From positions 1,266,501 through 1,330,500 of the forward strand of contig CP048486.1 in the NCBI GenBank assembly GCA_025560025.1: a stretch of DNA of 64,000 nt. Direction: 5' to 3'. The notes below the pieces were generated by a model, which saw only the letters and a list, made by a program, of their open reading frames with translations, did no database searches and had not been told where the DNA came from. Below are positions 25,725 to 33,440 of the stretch, one piece after another; position 1 is the first letter of the stretch, and the number at the start of each line of letters is the position of its first letter. Origin of the DNA: Agrobacterium tumefaciens. Its GTDB lineage: Bacteria; Pseudomonadota; Alphaproteobacteria; Rhizobiales; Rhizobiaceae. The position numbers were made by a program, and so were the translations under genes.

Positions 25725-26085
25725 ATCAGTCACCCCTATTGGGCGGCGTCCACCCACGCCGCGTTGCAACCAGAGCGAACTTAAGCCCGCACTCGCAAGT
25801 CTGGTTTCGACTTAAGGGTAAAATGTGGCGACGCGGGAAAAACGCAAGCTTAGATATTGCGGGTAATTGTCTGGCGTTTCGCCATATGCTGCTGAGACGG
25901 AAAATTAAATAATTGAAATTATTCAATTTTATTCAGGATTGGCGATGATTAAAAATAGCTGAACTGTGTGAAATTGTCATTTGTCGTGATGCTGCATCGC
26001 AAAAATCAGACCCTGGCGCCCCGCGTCGGCGCGTGAACCCACGGTGAAACAGGTTGGTTCACGGCCGAAATGAGGCGCAGTTATT
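25725..26085. promoter_or_regulatory. AT-rich exoH promoter region downstream of exoT
   Basis: A 361-nt gap on the minus strand between exoT and exoH without a gene. The part 25895-25990 is strikingly AT-rich against the GC-rich background and contains the dyad AATTGAA-ATTA-TTCAATT (25911-25928). AT-rich promoter DNA is the known target type of MucR/RosR-family exo regulators, so this is the likely operon promoter and control site (inference). A further 8-bp inverted repeat (26032-26039 and 26056-26063) lies behind exoT without a T-tract. Confidence 0.5.
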
Positions 26086-27564
26086 CTAACCTTGGGTTGC
26101 GCTTTCGCGTGTTCGCCGCGATTTGACCATTCCGAGGATTTTTTTCAGCAATGCGCGTTCGGTGAGCAGGATGAGCCCCGTATAGATGATGCCGCCGACG
26201 GCTGCCCCGATGAGGACCTGAAGTGTCGCATTGGGAATGCGGTCTGCAAGGATGTGAAGTAGGTAACGCACGGAAACGGCCATCACCAATGCTGCAATCA
26301 TTGGCCTGCTGCTGATGTAGAGACCGCTGAAAAAGGGCGTGTCGCTTGCCTTGAACACGGCCCAGGAATAGGCCACGAGAGTGACCGCATTGACGATGCA
26401 AAGCCATATCATCGCATCGATCAGGGTGCCGTAAACAGCGGCAGCCCAGACCGCGACCGTGGTGACGATGGCGCGGATCGTGGCCGACCAGAACAGCACG
26501 CGCCCGTAACCCGCACCCTTCAGATAGGGGATGAAGGTGCTGCATGGCGTCAGAATGGCCTTTGACAGGGCCAGAAGTCCGAGAACCGGCCAGGCATAGG
26601 CCCAATTCTGGCCGAAGATGACAAGCATGGCCGGCTCGGCCACGGCCCAGAGGCCAAACATCATCGGCGCAAGCAGCACGGTGAGCACCTGTGTGCTGAA
26701 CATCAGCGCGTCACGCCGGCGCTGCGGATCGTCCATCATGCGGCTGAAGGCCGGAAACAGGACGCCCATGACGGCTGACAGCACGACCTGATTGGGAATG
26801 CTGGCAAAGCGGTTGGAGGCGGAATAGGCGCCGGCATCCGCCAGACCCAGGTGTCGGGCAATGACCACCATCGGTGACTGGAAGGTAACGAAATTGGCGA
26901 TTTCCGAGCCCATCAGCCCCGAACTGAAGCCGAGAAGCGGCACCAGCCGGCGCGGTTTCATGACGAAACGCGGGCAATAACGGGAAACGGCATAAAGCCC
27001 GACAAGACGGATGAGGGCTGCGGCGAAAAGCTGGATGATGAGCGCCCAGACGCCGAAGCCGAGAAGGGCGAGAGCGACGGCGACGACCGCCGCGATGCTT
27101 TCCGACGCCATGCTCCACACCGCGTCCTGGCTGAAGTTCATGCGCCGGGCGAGCAGCGAATAGGCGACATCGCCTGCGAGCTGCAGCGGAATGAGGAAGG
27201 CCATGATGCGCAGCAGATAGGCACTCTCCACCGCACCCAGCAGCCCGCCGAAAAATTCCGCCCAGATGTAGAGAACGGCGGCCATGGTGCAGGAGATCGC
27301 CAGATTGGCCCAGAAGACGGTATGGATCGTATCCATATCCTCTTCCTTTTCGACGATCAGGGCAGAGGTCAGCCCCGCGCCGGCGATCATGGTCAGAAAC
27401 TGTACAACCGTTAGTCCTACCGCGACCACCCCGAATTCCTCCGGGGAAAGCAGTCGAGCGAGAATCGGGACGGTGACAAATTTAAGCCCGAATGTGCCTG
27501 TTTTAGACAGGACGCTCCAACCGACATTCGTGGTGATGGTCTTTACATTTGGAGCTGGGGGCAT
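26086..27564 (-). CDS. exoT: Succinoglycan flippase-like transport protein ExoT
   Basis: Polytopic inner-membrane protein (492 residues, about 12-14 hydrophobic segments) of the polysaccharide/MOP flippase superfamily, proposed to move succinoglycan repeat units or oligomers across the inner membrane together with ExoP and ExoQ. The N-terminal VGWSVLSKTGTFGLKFVTVP and ILARLLSPEEFGVVAVGLTV are characteristic Wzx-like starts. The C-terminus is basic (SRRTRES). ATG 27564 lies downstream of AGGATGC. It is divergent from exoW, with 118 nt between start codons for two promoters. Confidence 0.92.
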   Translation of the reverse strand: MPPAPNVKTITTNVGWSVLSKTGTFGLKFVTVPILARLLSPEEFGVVAVGLTVVQFLTMIAGAGLTSALIVEKEEDMDTIHTVFWANLAISCTMAAVLYIWAEFFGGLLGAVESAYLLRIMAFLIPLQLAGDVAYSLLARRMNFSQDAVWSMASESIAAVVAVALALLGFGVWALIIQLFAAALIRLVGLYAVSRYCPRFVMKPRRLVPLLGFSSGLMGSEIANFVTFQSPMVVIARHLGLADAGAYSASNRFASIPNQVVLSAVMGVLFPAFSRMMDDPQRRRDALMFSTQVLTVLLAPMMFGLWAVAEPAMLVIFGQNWAYAWPVLGLLALSKAILTPCSTFIPYLKGAGYGRVLFWSATIRAIVTTVAVWAAAVYGTLIDAMIWLCIVNAVTLVAYSWAVFKASDTPFFSGLYISSRPMIAALVMAVSVRYLLHILADRIPNATLQVLIGAAVGGIIYTGLILLTERALLKKILGMVKSRRTRESATQG

Positions 27565-27682
27565 ACAAGCATCCTGTTTCTGGAGGCCGGCGGGAGGATT
27601 GCCGGTTGGGAGTTGCCGATACCATCGGGGCCGTTTTTAGGATCGGGCCCGACACTTCTTGATCAACGCAAGGGGCGAAACA

Positions 27683-28648
27683 ATGGCAAGATTTACTGTC
27701 GTCATTCCCTATTACCAAAAGCAGCACGGGATTCTGGGACGTGCGCTCGCATCGGTTTTTGCGCAGACTTACCAGGAGTTCGATCTTGTCATCGTCGATG
27801 ACGAATCGCCCTACCCGATAGACAAGGAACTTGCGGAACTTTCGCAAGAACAGAAAGACCGAATTATTGTCATCAAACAGGCCAATGGCGGTCCGGGCGG
27901 TGCGCGCAATACCGGTCTCGACCATGTTCCTGACGGCAGCGACTACGTGGCATTTCTGGATTCGGACGACATCTGGACGCCGGATCATCTCCAGAACGCC
28001 GCCTCCGCTCTCACGACATTCGGCGGTGAGTGCTACTGGGCATCCATGCAGGCAAGTGACGAATTTTATTATCATTTCGCCATTTCCGCGCTGGAGAAGA
28101 ATGAGGGTGCGGCAAGGCTTTCGGAGCGGCCTCTGCTGATTGAGCTGCCGGATCTGGCAAGCGTGATGCTGCGCAACTGGAGCTTCCTGCATCTCTCCTG
28201 CATGGTGATCGGCCGTCCTCTTTTTGAAAAGATTCGCTTCGACCCGGCGCTGCGTCTGGCGGCTGAAGACGTCCTGTTTTTCTGTGATTGTATCCTTGCA
28301 TCGAAGCGAACGCTTCTGTGTGACGATGCCGGCGCGATGCGCGGCATGGGGGTCAATATCTTCCACAGCATCGACAATACCTCGCCGGAATTCCTGCGCC
28401 AGCAGTTCAATACCTGGGTGGCGCTCGATACGCTGGAGGGCCGTTTTTCGCGGCGGCCAGCCGATGTCGCCTCCATTGCTTCTTATAAAAACACGGCGCG
28501 AAAACAGGCGCTGTGGAGCCAGGCGGGCAATCTGAAACGGCGCAAGGCGCCCGAATTCGGGCTGCTCCTGAAGTGGGCGATGCGCGATCCGGCACTTCTG
28601 CGCGCCGCTTTCGAGCTAGGTGCTGGAAAAATAGTCCGCTCCAGATGA
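27683..28648 (+). CDS. exoW: Succinoglycan glycosyltransferase ExoW
   Basis: GT2-family beta-1,3-glucosyltransferase for the terminal side-chain sugars, which in rhizobia precede pyruvylation (321 residues). Motifs: FTVVIPYYQKQHGILGRALA, FDLVIVDDESP, NGGPGGARNTGLDHV and YVAFLDSDDIWTPDHL (metal site). ATG 27683 (MARFTVV) has AAGGGG upstream; the frame reaches 27659 but without a ribosome site. exoW and exoV are transcribed from this plus-strand unit, 52 nt apart. Confidence 0.93.
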   Translation: MARFTVVIPYYQKQHGILGRALASVFAQTYQEFDLVIVDDESPYPIDKELAELSQEQKDRIIVIKQANGGPGGARNTGLDHVPDGSDYVAFLDSDDIWTPDHLQNAASALTTFGGECYWASMQASDEFYYHFAISALEKNEGAARLSERPLLIELPDLASVMLRNWSFLHLSCMVIGRPLFEKIRFDPALRLAAEDVLFFCDCILASKRTLLCDDAGAMRGMGVNIFHSIDNTSPEFLRQQFNTWVALDTLEGRFSRRPADVASIASYKNTARKQALWSQAGNLKRRKAPEFGLLLKWAMRDPALLRAAFELGAGKIVRSR

Positions 28649-28700
28649 GCGAATTCTCGCCCGCAAGAATTTATATGTTTTTTCACCCAGGAGTGACCTC

Positions 28701-29669
28701 ATGAAACCTTACCACTGGGAATCTCATCACGGAAATTTCGGTGACGATCTCAACCTGTGGCTGTGGGATTTTCTGCTTCCGGGCCTGCGCGATGTGCATG
28801 ACGATGTCATGCTCGTCGGCGTCGGCACCGTGCTGAATGATGTTCTTTTGCCCGCAAAGCAGCGCAAGCTGGTGATCGGCAGCGGTTATGGTTATGGCGC
28901 GGTGCCGGATACCAGCACCGAGTTCTGGGATATTCGCTGCGTGCGCGGCGAAAAAACCGCCGCCAAGCTGGGGCTCGCGCCTGAGAAGGGCATTGTCGAC
29001 CCGGCTGTCATGGTCACCGAGATGCCTGATTTCAAAGGCCTGCCGAAGCTCTACAAGAAGACCTTCGTTCCGCATTGGGAATCGGCGGAATTCGGCATGT
29101 GGGAAACGGTCTGCGAGCCGGCCGGGCTGACCTATCTCGACCCGCGCGGCGAGGCAAAAGCCGTCATCCGGGCCATCGCCCAGTCGGAATTCATCGTGGC
29201 CGAATCCATGCATGGCGCAATTCTCGCCGATGCTTTCCGCGTGCCATGGGTGGCGGTCACCACATCCCCCTCGATCAACAGTTTCAAATGGAGCGATTGG
29301 GCCGGCAGCGTGGGTGTGGAATATAATCCACGTTACGTGCCCGTTTCCACCCGCGCCGAAGCGGCGAAAAAGGGCTCGCGTTTCTGGGGCATGAGTTTCC
29401 CGCCGCCACCGGCCTCTGTTATCGCTGAGACCGGTTCTGTTCCGGCGCATGAAGGCCCGGTGCATGAAGGTGATGTGCTGGTGCGGCCGCAGGAAACCCA
29501 ATCCCGGTCGTTGCGCAAACTGGCCAAGCAGGTTCTAGCCGCCCCTTCCACGCTTGCACTGTGGCAGGCAAGCCGTGCCGAGCCGCGTCTCAGCCCGGAT
29601 GGCAGGCTGGAAGAGCGCAAGGAGCGTTTTTCCGCCGTGCTGGAAACGATCAAGCGCGATTATCTTTGA
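28701..29669 (+). CDS. exoV: Succinoglycan pyruvyltransferase ExoV
   Basis: Polysaccharide pyruvyl-transferase family enzyme (322 residues) that puts the ketal pyruvyl group on the terminal side-chain glucose, needed for polymerisation. Family blocks: WESHHGNFGDDLNLWLWDFLLP at the N-terminus, GVGTVLNDVLLP, VIGSGYGYGA, DIRCVRGEKTA, VDPAVMVTE, and FIVAESMHGAILADAFRVPWVAV with the conserved SMHG. ATG 28701 has AGGAG 7 nt upstream. Its transcript ends before the palindrome at 29743-29777, which it shares with the convergent exoU gene. Confidence 0.94.
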   Translation: MKPYHWESHHGNFGDDLNLWLWDFLLPGLRDVHDDVMLVGVGTVLNDVLLPAKQRKLVIGSGYGYGAVPDTSTEFWDIRCVRGEKTAAKLGLAPEKGIVDPAVMVTEMPDFKGLPKLYKKTFVPHWESAEFGMWETVCEPAGLTYLDPRGEAKAVIRAIAQSEFIVAESMHGAILADAFRVPWVAVTTSPSINSFKWSDWAGSVGVEYNPRYVPVSTRAEAAKKGSRFWGMSFPPPPASVIAETGSVPAHEGPVHEGDVLVRPQETQSRSLRKLAKQVLAAPSTLALWQASRAEPRLSPDGRLEERKERFSAVLETIKRDYL

Positions 29670-29742
29670 AGGTGGAAGCACCGGCTGCGGCGGGGAATTT
29701 TCTGCCGCCTTTTGCCTGAAATGTTAGTTAGCCAGTCACTCT

Positions 29743-29777
29743 ACCGTCATCCTCGGGTCAAGCCCGAGGATGACGGT
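29743..29777. repeat. Dispersed palindromic element, copy 1 (also a bidirectional terminator candidate)
   Basis: Perfect 15-bp stem: ACCGTCATCCTCGGG (29743-29757), loop TCAAG, CCCGAGGATGACGGT (29763-29777). It sits between the convergent ends of exoV and exoU. The core GTCATCCTCGGG and the following bases (TTTGGCGAAG...TCACCCGATA) recur at 44828-44925, so it belongs to a dispersed intergenic repeat family of this genome type. Without a T-tract it may still stop or stabilise both transcripts. Confidence 0.8.
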
Positions 29778-29819
29778 GGCGTATTTGGCGAAGTTTGCCT
29801 CACCCGATACGCGGTACCC

Positions 29820-30812
29820 TCACGAAACCGGCGTGCCGTCGAGAAGATAGCGCACGTCCCGCACCGGCTGCACCGGTTTGCGGAAACGGGCTGTCTTGTC
29901 GGTCCAGAGGCCGTGCGTGATGGCGGGCAGGGCCGGAAGGCGTGTCAGTGCGTGGCTCAGTGCGCCTCCCATTCCCTTCTGCTTTTTCGCATCGAGAAAG
30001 TGGCGAAGCTCGAATTTGGCGCGCACATGTTTCTCGTGTTCGCGCAGGATCGCCGTCTCGCTTGCTGAAAGCTTGCAGCCCGCGAGTATCGCCCTGTCCG
30101 CCTCATATAATCGGCGAAGATCTTCGGTGCTGTGACGCCCGCTCAGCGAATTGCCACGAACGATCGCGCCATAACCGCAATGGCGGATGACCTTGTAGCG
30201 GGCGCCGGCGGCAAGCGCGCGCACGTAAAGCTCGTAGTCTTCGCCAAGCCGCAGGGCCTCGTCATAACGCAGCGCATGTTTGTCGAGAAAGGCGCGGCGT
30301 ATCACCGGCTTCAGGAAGCCGGTTTCCCCGCGCTCCACGCCGGGTCTGGAAATGTTTCCTTCCACGAACTCTGTGAGTGACAGAAAGCGGGCTTGTGGCT
30401 CAAAGCGGGCAGGCTGCATGGAGGATGCGCCTGGAACCGATTGCTGGATGAAGGCGATATTGTCCGCGACGAGGTCCCAGTCGTCATCGGCCAGCATGGC
30501 GGCGAAACGGCCTCTGAAAAAGAAATCGTCCGCATCGAGAATGCTGATCAGCGGCGCGGATGAAATGGAGATGGCGTGATTGCGTGCAGCCGAAGGGCCA
30601 CGATTGATCTCGAACCGCACCACTCTCAAGCGGCCCGTGCCGTCGTCCGCCGCATGGGCCACCTCGCTTGTCGCGTCGGTCGAGCCATCGTCGATCACCA
30701 CGACCTCCGCGACTTCCGGTTCCACAAGGGCGGAGCGGATGGCGATGTCTATCGTTTCGGATGCATTTTTTGCAGCGATGATGACGCAAATGGGCTGTGA
30801 ACCGCTCACCAT
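29820..30812 (-). CDS. exoU: Succinoglycan glycosyltransferase ExoU
   Basis: GT2-family enzyme (330 residues) that by precedent adds the beta-1,6 sixth sugar (fifth glucose) of the side chain. Motifs: ICVIIAAKNASETIDIAI, EVVVIDDGSTDAT, INRGPSAARNHAI, LISILDADDFFFRGRF (DxD) and RLGEDYELYVRAL (ED). No membrane segment. ATG 30812 has AGAAGGA about 7 nt upstream. It lies 110 nt downstream of exoX on the same strand, as in rhizobia, with a hairpin (30881-30910) in between. Confidence 0.92.
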   Translation of the reverse strand: MVSGSQPICVIIAAKNASETIDIAIRSALVEPEVAEVVVIDDGSTDATSEVAHAADDGTGRLRVVRFEINRGPSAARNHAISISSAPLISILDADDFFFRGRFAAMLADDDWDLVADNIAFIQQSVPGASSMQPARFEPQARFLSLTEFVEGNISRPGVERGETGFLKPVIRRAFLDKHALRYDEALRLGEDYELYVRALAAGARYKVIRHCGYGAIVRGNSLSGRHSTEDLRRLYEADRAILAGCKLSASETAILREHEKHVRAKFELRHFLDAKKQKGMGGALSHALTRLPALPAITHGLWTDKTARFRKPVQPVRDVRYLLDGTPVS

Positions 30813-30880
30813 GGAATGTCCTTCTGCTGTGACGAACCGTCAGGATTTGGCCAGCAGAAAGTGTCAGGGGTGTGGATGCA

Positions 30881-30910
30881 AGTGATTTTTTTGCATCGCA
30901 ATAAATCACT
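30881..30910 (-). promoter_or_regulatory. Dyad in the exoX-exoU leader
   Basis: AGTGATTT (30881-30888) and AAATCACT (30903-30910) form an 8-bp perfect outer stem. Inside, TTGC and GCAA can extend it with a small bulge, leaving an ATC loop. No T-tract follows on the minus strand, so it may be an operator or mRNA structure in the exoX-exoU intergenic leader rather than a terminator. Confidence 0.4.
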
Positions 30911-30922
30911 GTGCGTGAAATG

Positions 30923-31201
30923 TCACATATCGGTCAGTTTTGCGCCATGCGGCGGGGCGTTATTTGCGGCGTCCGCCGTCGCATTCTCGGCGCTGCGATC
31001 ACGCGAGAATGTCTCGCGCATCCGGCGCTTCTCCCGGGCAACGAGAACCAGAATTGCAATAAAATAACCCACTTGCAGAATGACGGCGCAGATAAGGGTC
31101 TGGATAAATGCCGTATAGAGCGACCCGTGAATGAAATATGTGGCAACCGCAAAGATGAGCAATGCACCGATCATGCTGAAAAAAACACGAGGTGCATACA
31201 T
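30923..31201 (-). CDS. exoX: Exopolysaccharide production repressor ExoX/SyrA-like small membrane protein
   Basis: A 92-residue inner-membrane protein with two membrane segments (about 8-25 FFSMIGALLIFAVATYF, about 32-54 AFIQTLICAVILQVGYFIAI) and a basic then polar cytosolic tail. ICAVILQVGYFIAILVLVAREK fits the ExoX/SyrA family, whose rhizobial members lower exopolysaccharide synthesis, ExoX acting post-translationally on the ExoY priming step. ATG 31201 (MYAPRVFF) is preceded by GGGAGGAG at ideal distance; a longer frame to 31267 is not supported. Placement directly before exoU is the rhizobial arrangement (exoU-exoX-exoY), although exoY is not here. Confidence 0.8.
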   Translation of the reverse strand: MYAPRVFFSMIGALLIFAVATYFIHGSLYTAFIQTLICAVILQVGYFIAILVLVAREKRRMRETFSRDRSAENATADAANNAPPHGAKLTDM

Positions 31202-31521
31202 GGTGCTCTCCTCCCGAGAACGATTTCTCCATTTTTGGCTGCGCTGCGGCATTTTTTTTCTTTGCAAGAAATATACGATGAGACCGGTGTTGTTTCAACA
31301 CACATATACTTCTTCTATCTGCCATGGCATGAAATTTCGGTAATCTTGATTGGTAAATTCCTCGGTAATCGGCGTTTTGCCCGTGTCATATCGGTCTAAA
31401 AGCACGGGCCAGGTCCTCCGCTCACCGTAAAACCAGCCTTCTCACGCGCTCTGCAGACTTCGTTAACCATCTCGCCTTTAAAAAAGTCGGTATTGATTCC
31501 TCAGACGAGCAGGGTGCCCGC
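31202..31521. promoter_or_regulatory. Intergenic region between exoX and a DUF6074-type gene
   Basis: A 320-nt divergent region without a gene. It includes a 6-bp dyad GTGTTG-TTT-CAACAC (31287-31301) and two direct copies of TCGGTAATC (near 31338 and 31362), candidate regulator sites for exoX. I could not place a promoter confidently. Confidence 0.45.
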
Positions 31522-31788
31522 GTGACGACGAGTTCAGAAGTAATCGCCTTTCCGGCAAAGAACCGTATTGCCGACGTAAAACGGTGTGCAACCATGCTCG
31601 ACCAGCTGCATGGTGTGGAGGCGAATGATTTCTGGCGCAGGGAATGCCGTGAACTGGCCGCCTATCTGATGGGCCTTGGTTATGAGGACGCCGCCATGCG
31701 GCGCGAGGTCATGGAGTTTCAAAACGCGGTGCAGGCGGAATTATGGGCGGGCGATGTTGCCCCCGAGGCGCGCCGCGACAGCCACTGA
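31522..31788 (+). CDS. Small DUF6074-like protein
   Basis: An 88-residue soluble protein, GTG start with AGGG a few bases upstream. It contains the pattern EVIAFPAKNRIADVKRCA at the N-terminus and LHGVEANDFWRRECRELA in the middle, resembling the DUF6074 family of small Rhizobiales proteins with the VxAFPxxxR start. Function unknown. It is followed at once by a terminator hairpin (31812-31839), so it is a one-gene transcript. Confidence 0.6.
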   Translation: MTTSSEVIAFPAKNRIADVKRCATMLDQLHGVEANDFWRRECRELAAYLMGLGYEDAAMRREVMEFQNAVQAELWAGDVAPEARRDSH

Positions 31789-31806
31789 GGCCTCAGCGTT
31801 TTCCAT

Positions 31807-31845
31807 AAAAAAAGCCGGCGAGTGTTGCACCGCCGGCTTCTTTTG
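31807..31845. terminator. Bidirectional terminator between DUF6074-type and TPR genes
   Basis: AAGCCGGCG (31812-31820), loop of 10, CGCCGGCTT (31831-31839). CTTTTGTTT follows on the plus strand and TTTTTTATGG on the minus strand, so it ends both convergent genes. Confidence 0.85.
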
Positions 31846-31861
31846 TTTCTGCCTGTTTCGA

Positions 31862-32758
31862 TCAGGAGGCGCTGGCGCCGCGCGTGCGGGCAACACCGTC
31901 GAGAGCGGGCTTATATTTCGGATCGAGCCGTGCCGCATGCCCATAGGACTTGGCGGCCTTGGCCATCTCGCCGCGCCGCTCATAGACCAGCGCCTGGTTG
32001 GCCCAGGATTCCGCGACGTTACCGTCGAGCGAAATGGCGTGGTTGAAATCGGCGAAGGCGTTTTCGTCATCATTCAGCGCGACATAGGAAAGGCCACGGC
32101 CATTATAGGGCTCTGGCGAGGTGGAGGACAGCGAAATGGCCTTTGAGAAGTCCTCGATTGCCTGGGCGTGCTGGTTGCGCAGCTGGTAGATCAGGCCGCG
32201 ATTGTGCCATGCGCGTCCGTCGGTGGTCTCAAGCTCGATAGCGCGGGAGAAGTCGTTGAAAGCCTCGTTCACGCGTCCGGACTGGCGGTAAAGATTGCCG
32301 CGGCCGATCAGCGCCACATCATAGCTCGGATTGATCTGCAGGGCCGCATTGTAGTCCTGCAGGGCCTGCTGCTGCTGGCCGGAGTTGCGGTAGACCAGCG
32401 CGCGGTTGGCATAGGCCTGGTAGAAGCGCGGGTTGAGCTGCAGCGCCTTGTTGAAATCCTCGATGGCGCGGCGGGAATCACCTGCGCGGCCGTAAGCCGA
32501 GCCGCGGACATTGTAGCCTTCGGGATCCTGCGGATTGGCGTTGATGACCGAGGTGAGCGAGGCGATGTTTTCCTGCGAGCCCTGGGCGCGGTCGATCCTG
32601 AAGACATCATCCGTCTGGTTGGACGTCGCGCAGCCGGAAAGTCCGGCGAGAACGGTGCAGACGACAAGGGAAAGATGAAGCCGCTTGTTGTTTCTCAGCG
32701 GTACCCGGCGCGTGGAGGCATCGGAGTTGTTTACAACACAGGCATCAACAGCGGTCAT
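31862..32758 (-). CDS. TPR-repeat lipoprotein
   Basis: A 298-residue protein with a lipoprotein signal: LSLVVCTVLAGLSGC, lipidated Cys43, so it is anchored in the cell envelope. From residue about 70 there are some six TPR repeats in tandem, each about 34 residues with the A/W-Y-x-G/A pattern (AYANRALVYRNSGQQQQALQ, ALIGRGNLYRQSGRVNEAF, AWHNRGLIYQLRNQHAQAIE), which form a protein-binding solenoid. It resembles NlpI-like envelope TPR lipoproteins, whose partners are peptidoglycan enzymes and proteases. ATG 32758 has GAGGGA upstream; a longer frame reaches 32872 but without support. It shares its promoter region with nothing else; rpsU lies 135 nt upstream on the same strand. Confidence 0.85.
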   Translation of the reverse strand: MTAVDACVVNNSDASTRRVPLRNNKRLHLSLVVCTVLAGLSGCATSNQTDDVFRIDRAQGSQENIASLTSVINANPQDPEGYNVRGSAYGRAGDSRRAIEDFNKALQLNPRFYQAYANRALVYRNSGQQQQALQDYNAALQINPSYDVALIGRGNLYRQSGRVNEAFNDFSRAIELETTDGRAWHNRGLIYQLRNQHAQAIEDFSKAISLSSTSPEPYNGRGLSYVALNDDENAFADFNHAISLDGNVAESWANQALVYERRGEMAKAAKSYGHAARLDPKYKPALDGVARTRGASAS

Positions 32759-32893
32759 TCGGTGTGGGTTCCCTCGCAGGCCGGTCTCATAATCGTTGTC
32801 CCACGATCGGTCTCCGGCCACAAACACAAAGAGCGGCGGCGAATTGATCGCCCCCGCCCAACAAGCATTCAAAAACGTCCAAAAGACGGCCTA

Positions 32894-33121
32894 TTAACGG
32901 CTCGCGCGCGGGGCCGCAATCAGACCTTCGCGCTGCGCACGCTTGCGTGCCAGCTTGCGAACGCGGCGAACGGCTTCAGCCTTTTCGCGAGCGCGCTTCT
33001 GGGAAGGCTTTTCGTAATAATCGCGCATCTTCATTTCGCGGAAAATGCCTTCGCGCTGCATCTTTTTCTTGAGAGCGCGAAGCGCCTGATCAACGTTATT
33101 GTCGCGGACTAGTACCTGCAC
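32894..33121 (-). CDS. rpsU: 30S ribosomal protein S21
   Basis: 75-residue very basic ribosomal protein, begins [20 protein letters not shown] and has [20 protein letters not shown] and a C-terminal Arg-rich tail ([15 protein letters not shown]), standard S21. It starts with GTG (33121) with AAGGAAC about 10 nt upstream; no ATG alternative exists in frame. In many Proteobacteria rpsU is linked to dnaG-rpoD; here it is a lone gene, and Rhizobiales commonly carry more than one S21 copy, so this may be an additional paralogue. Confidence 0.95.
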   Translation of the reverse strand: MQVLVRDNNVDQALRALKKKMQREGIFREMKMRDYYEKPSQKRAREKAEAVRRVRKLARKRAQREGLIAAPRASR

Positions 33122-33440
33122 GTGAATCCCGTTCCTTTTGTTTGGTTATCTTGCTGCGCGAATAAAGGCATTCGCGCGCAAACACAAAATCGTTCGCTAG
33201 GCCGTTTTGGCCGTGCGATTGGTGACGTGCATTATCAGATCATTTACGGCAAGTCCAGCCGGTAACCCGCAAACAACCGCTAAAATGCGACCGGTCCGCC
33301 TTTCTTGCCTTCATGTCAAAACAAAACCATCGCCGCGTCGCAAAAGGGATATTGCCTCCGGCCCCGATTTGCCATGTGTATTATACGTGCCGGCGCCATG
33401 ATGTCCGGCTTCTGGCCGGTTCTTGAGGAGCAGACAGCGA
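33122..33440. promoter_or_regulatory. Divergent region between rpsU and the sox operon
   Basis: 319 nt with no convincing gene. It must contain the rpsU and soxB promoters. I saw no strong inverted repeat or clear operator. Confidence 0.45.

Noticed and set aside
26032..26063. An inverted repeat CGTGAACC/GGTTCACG behind exoT as a terminator
   Set aside because: The loop is 16 nt and no T-tract follows on the minus strand, so it was not listed as a terminator.
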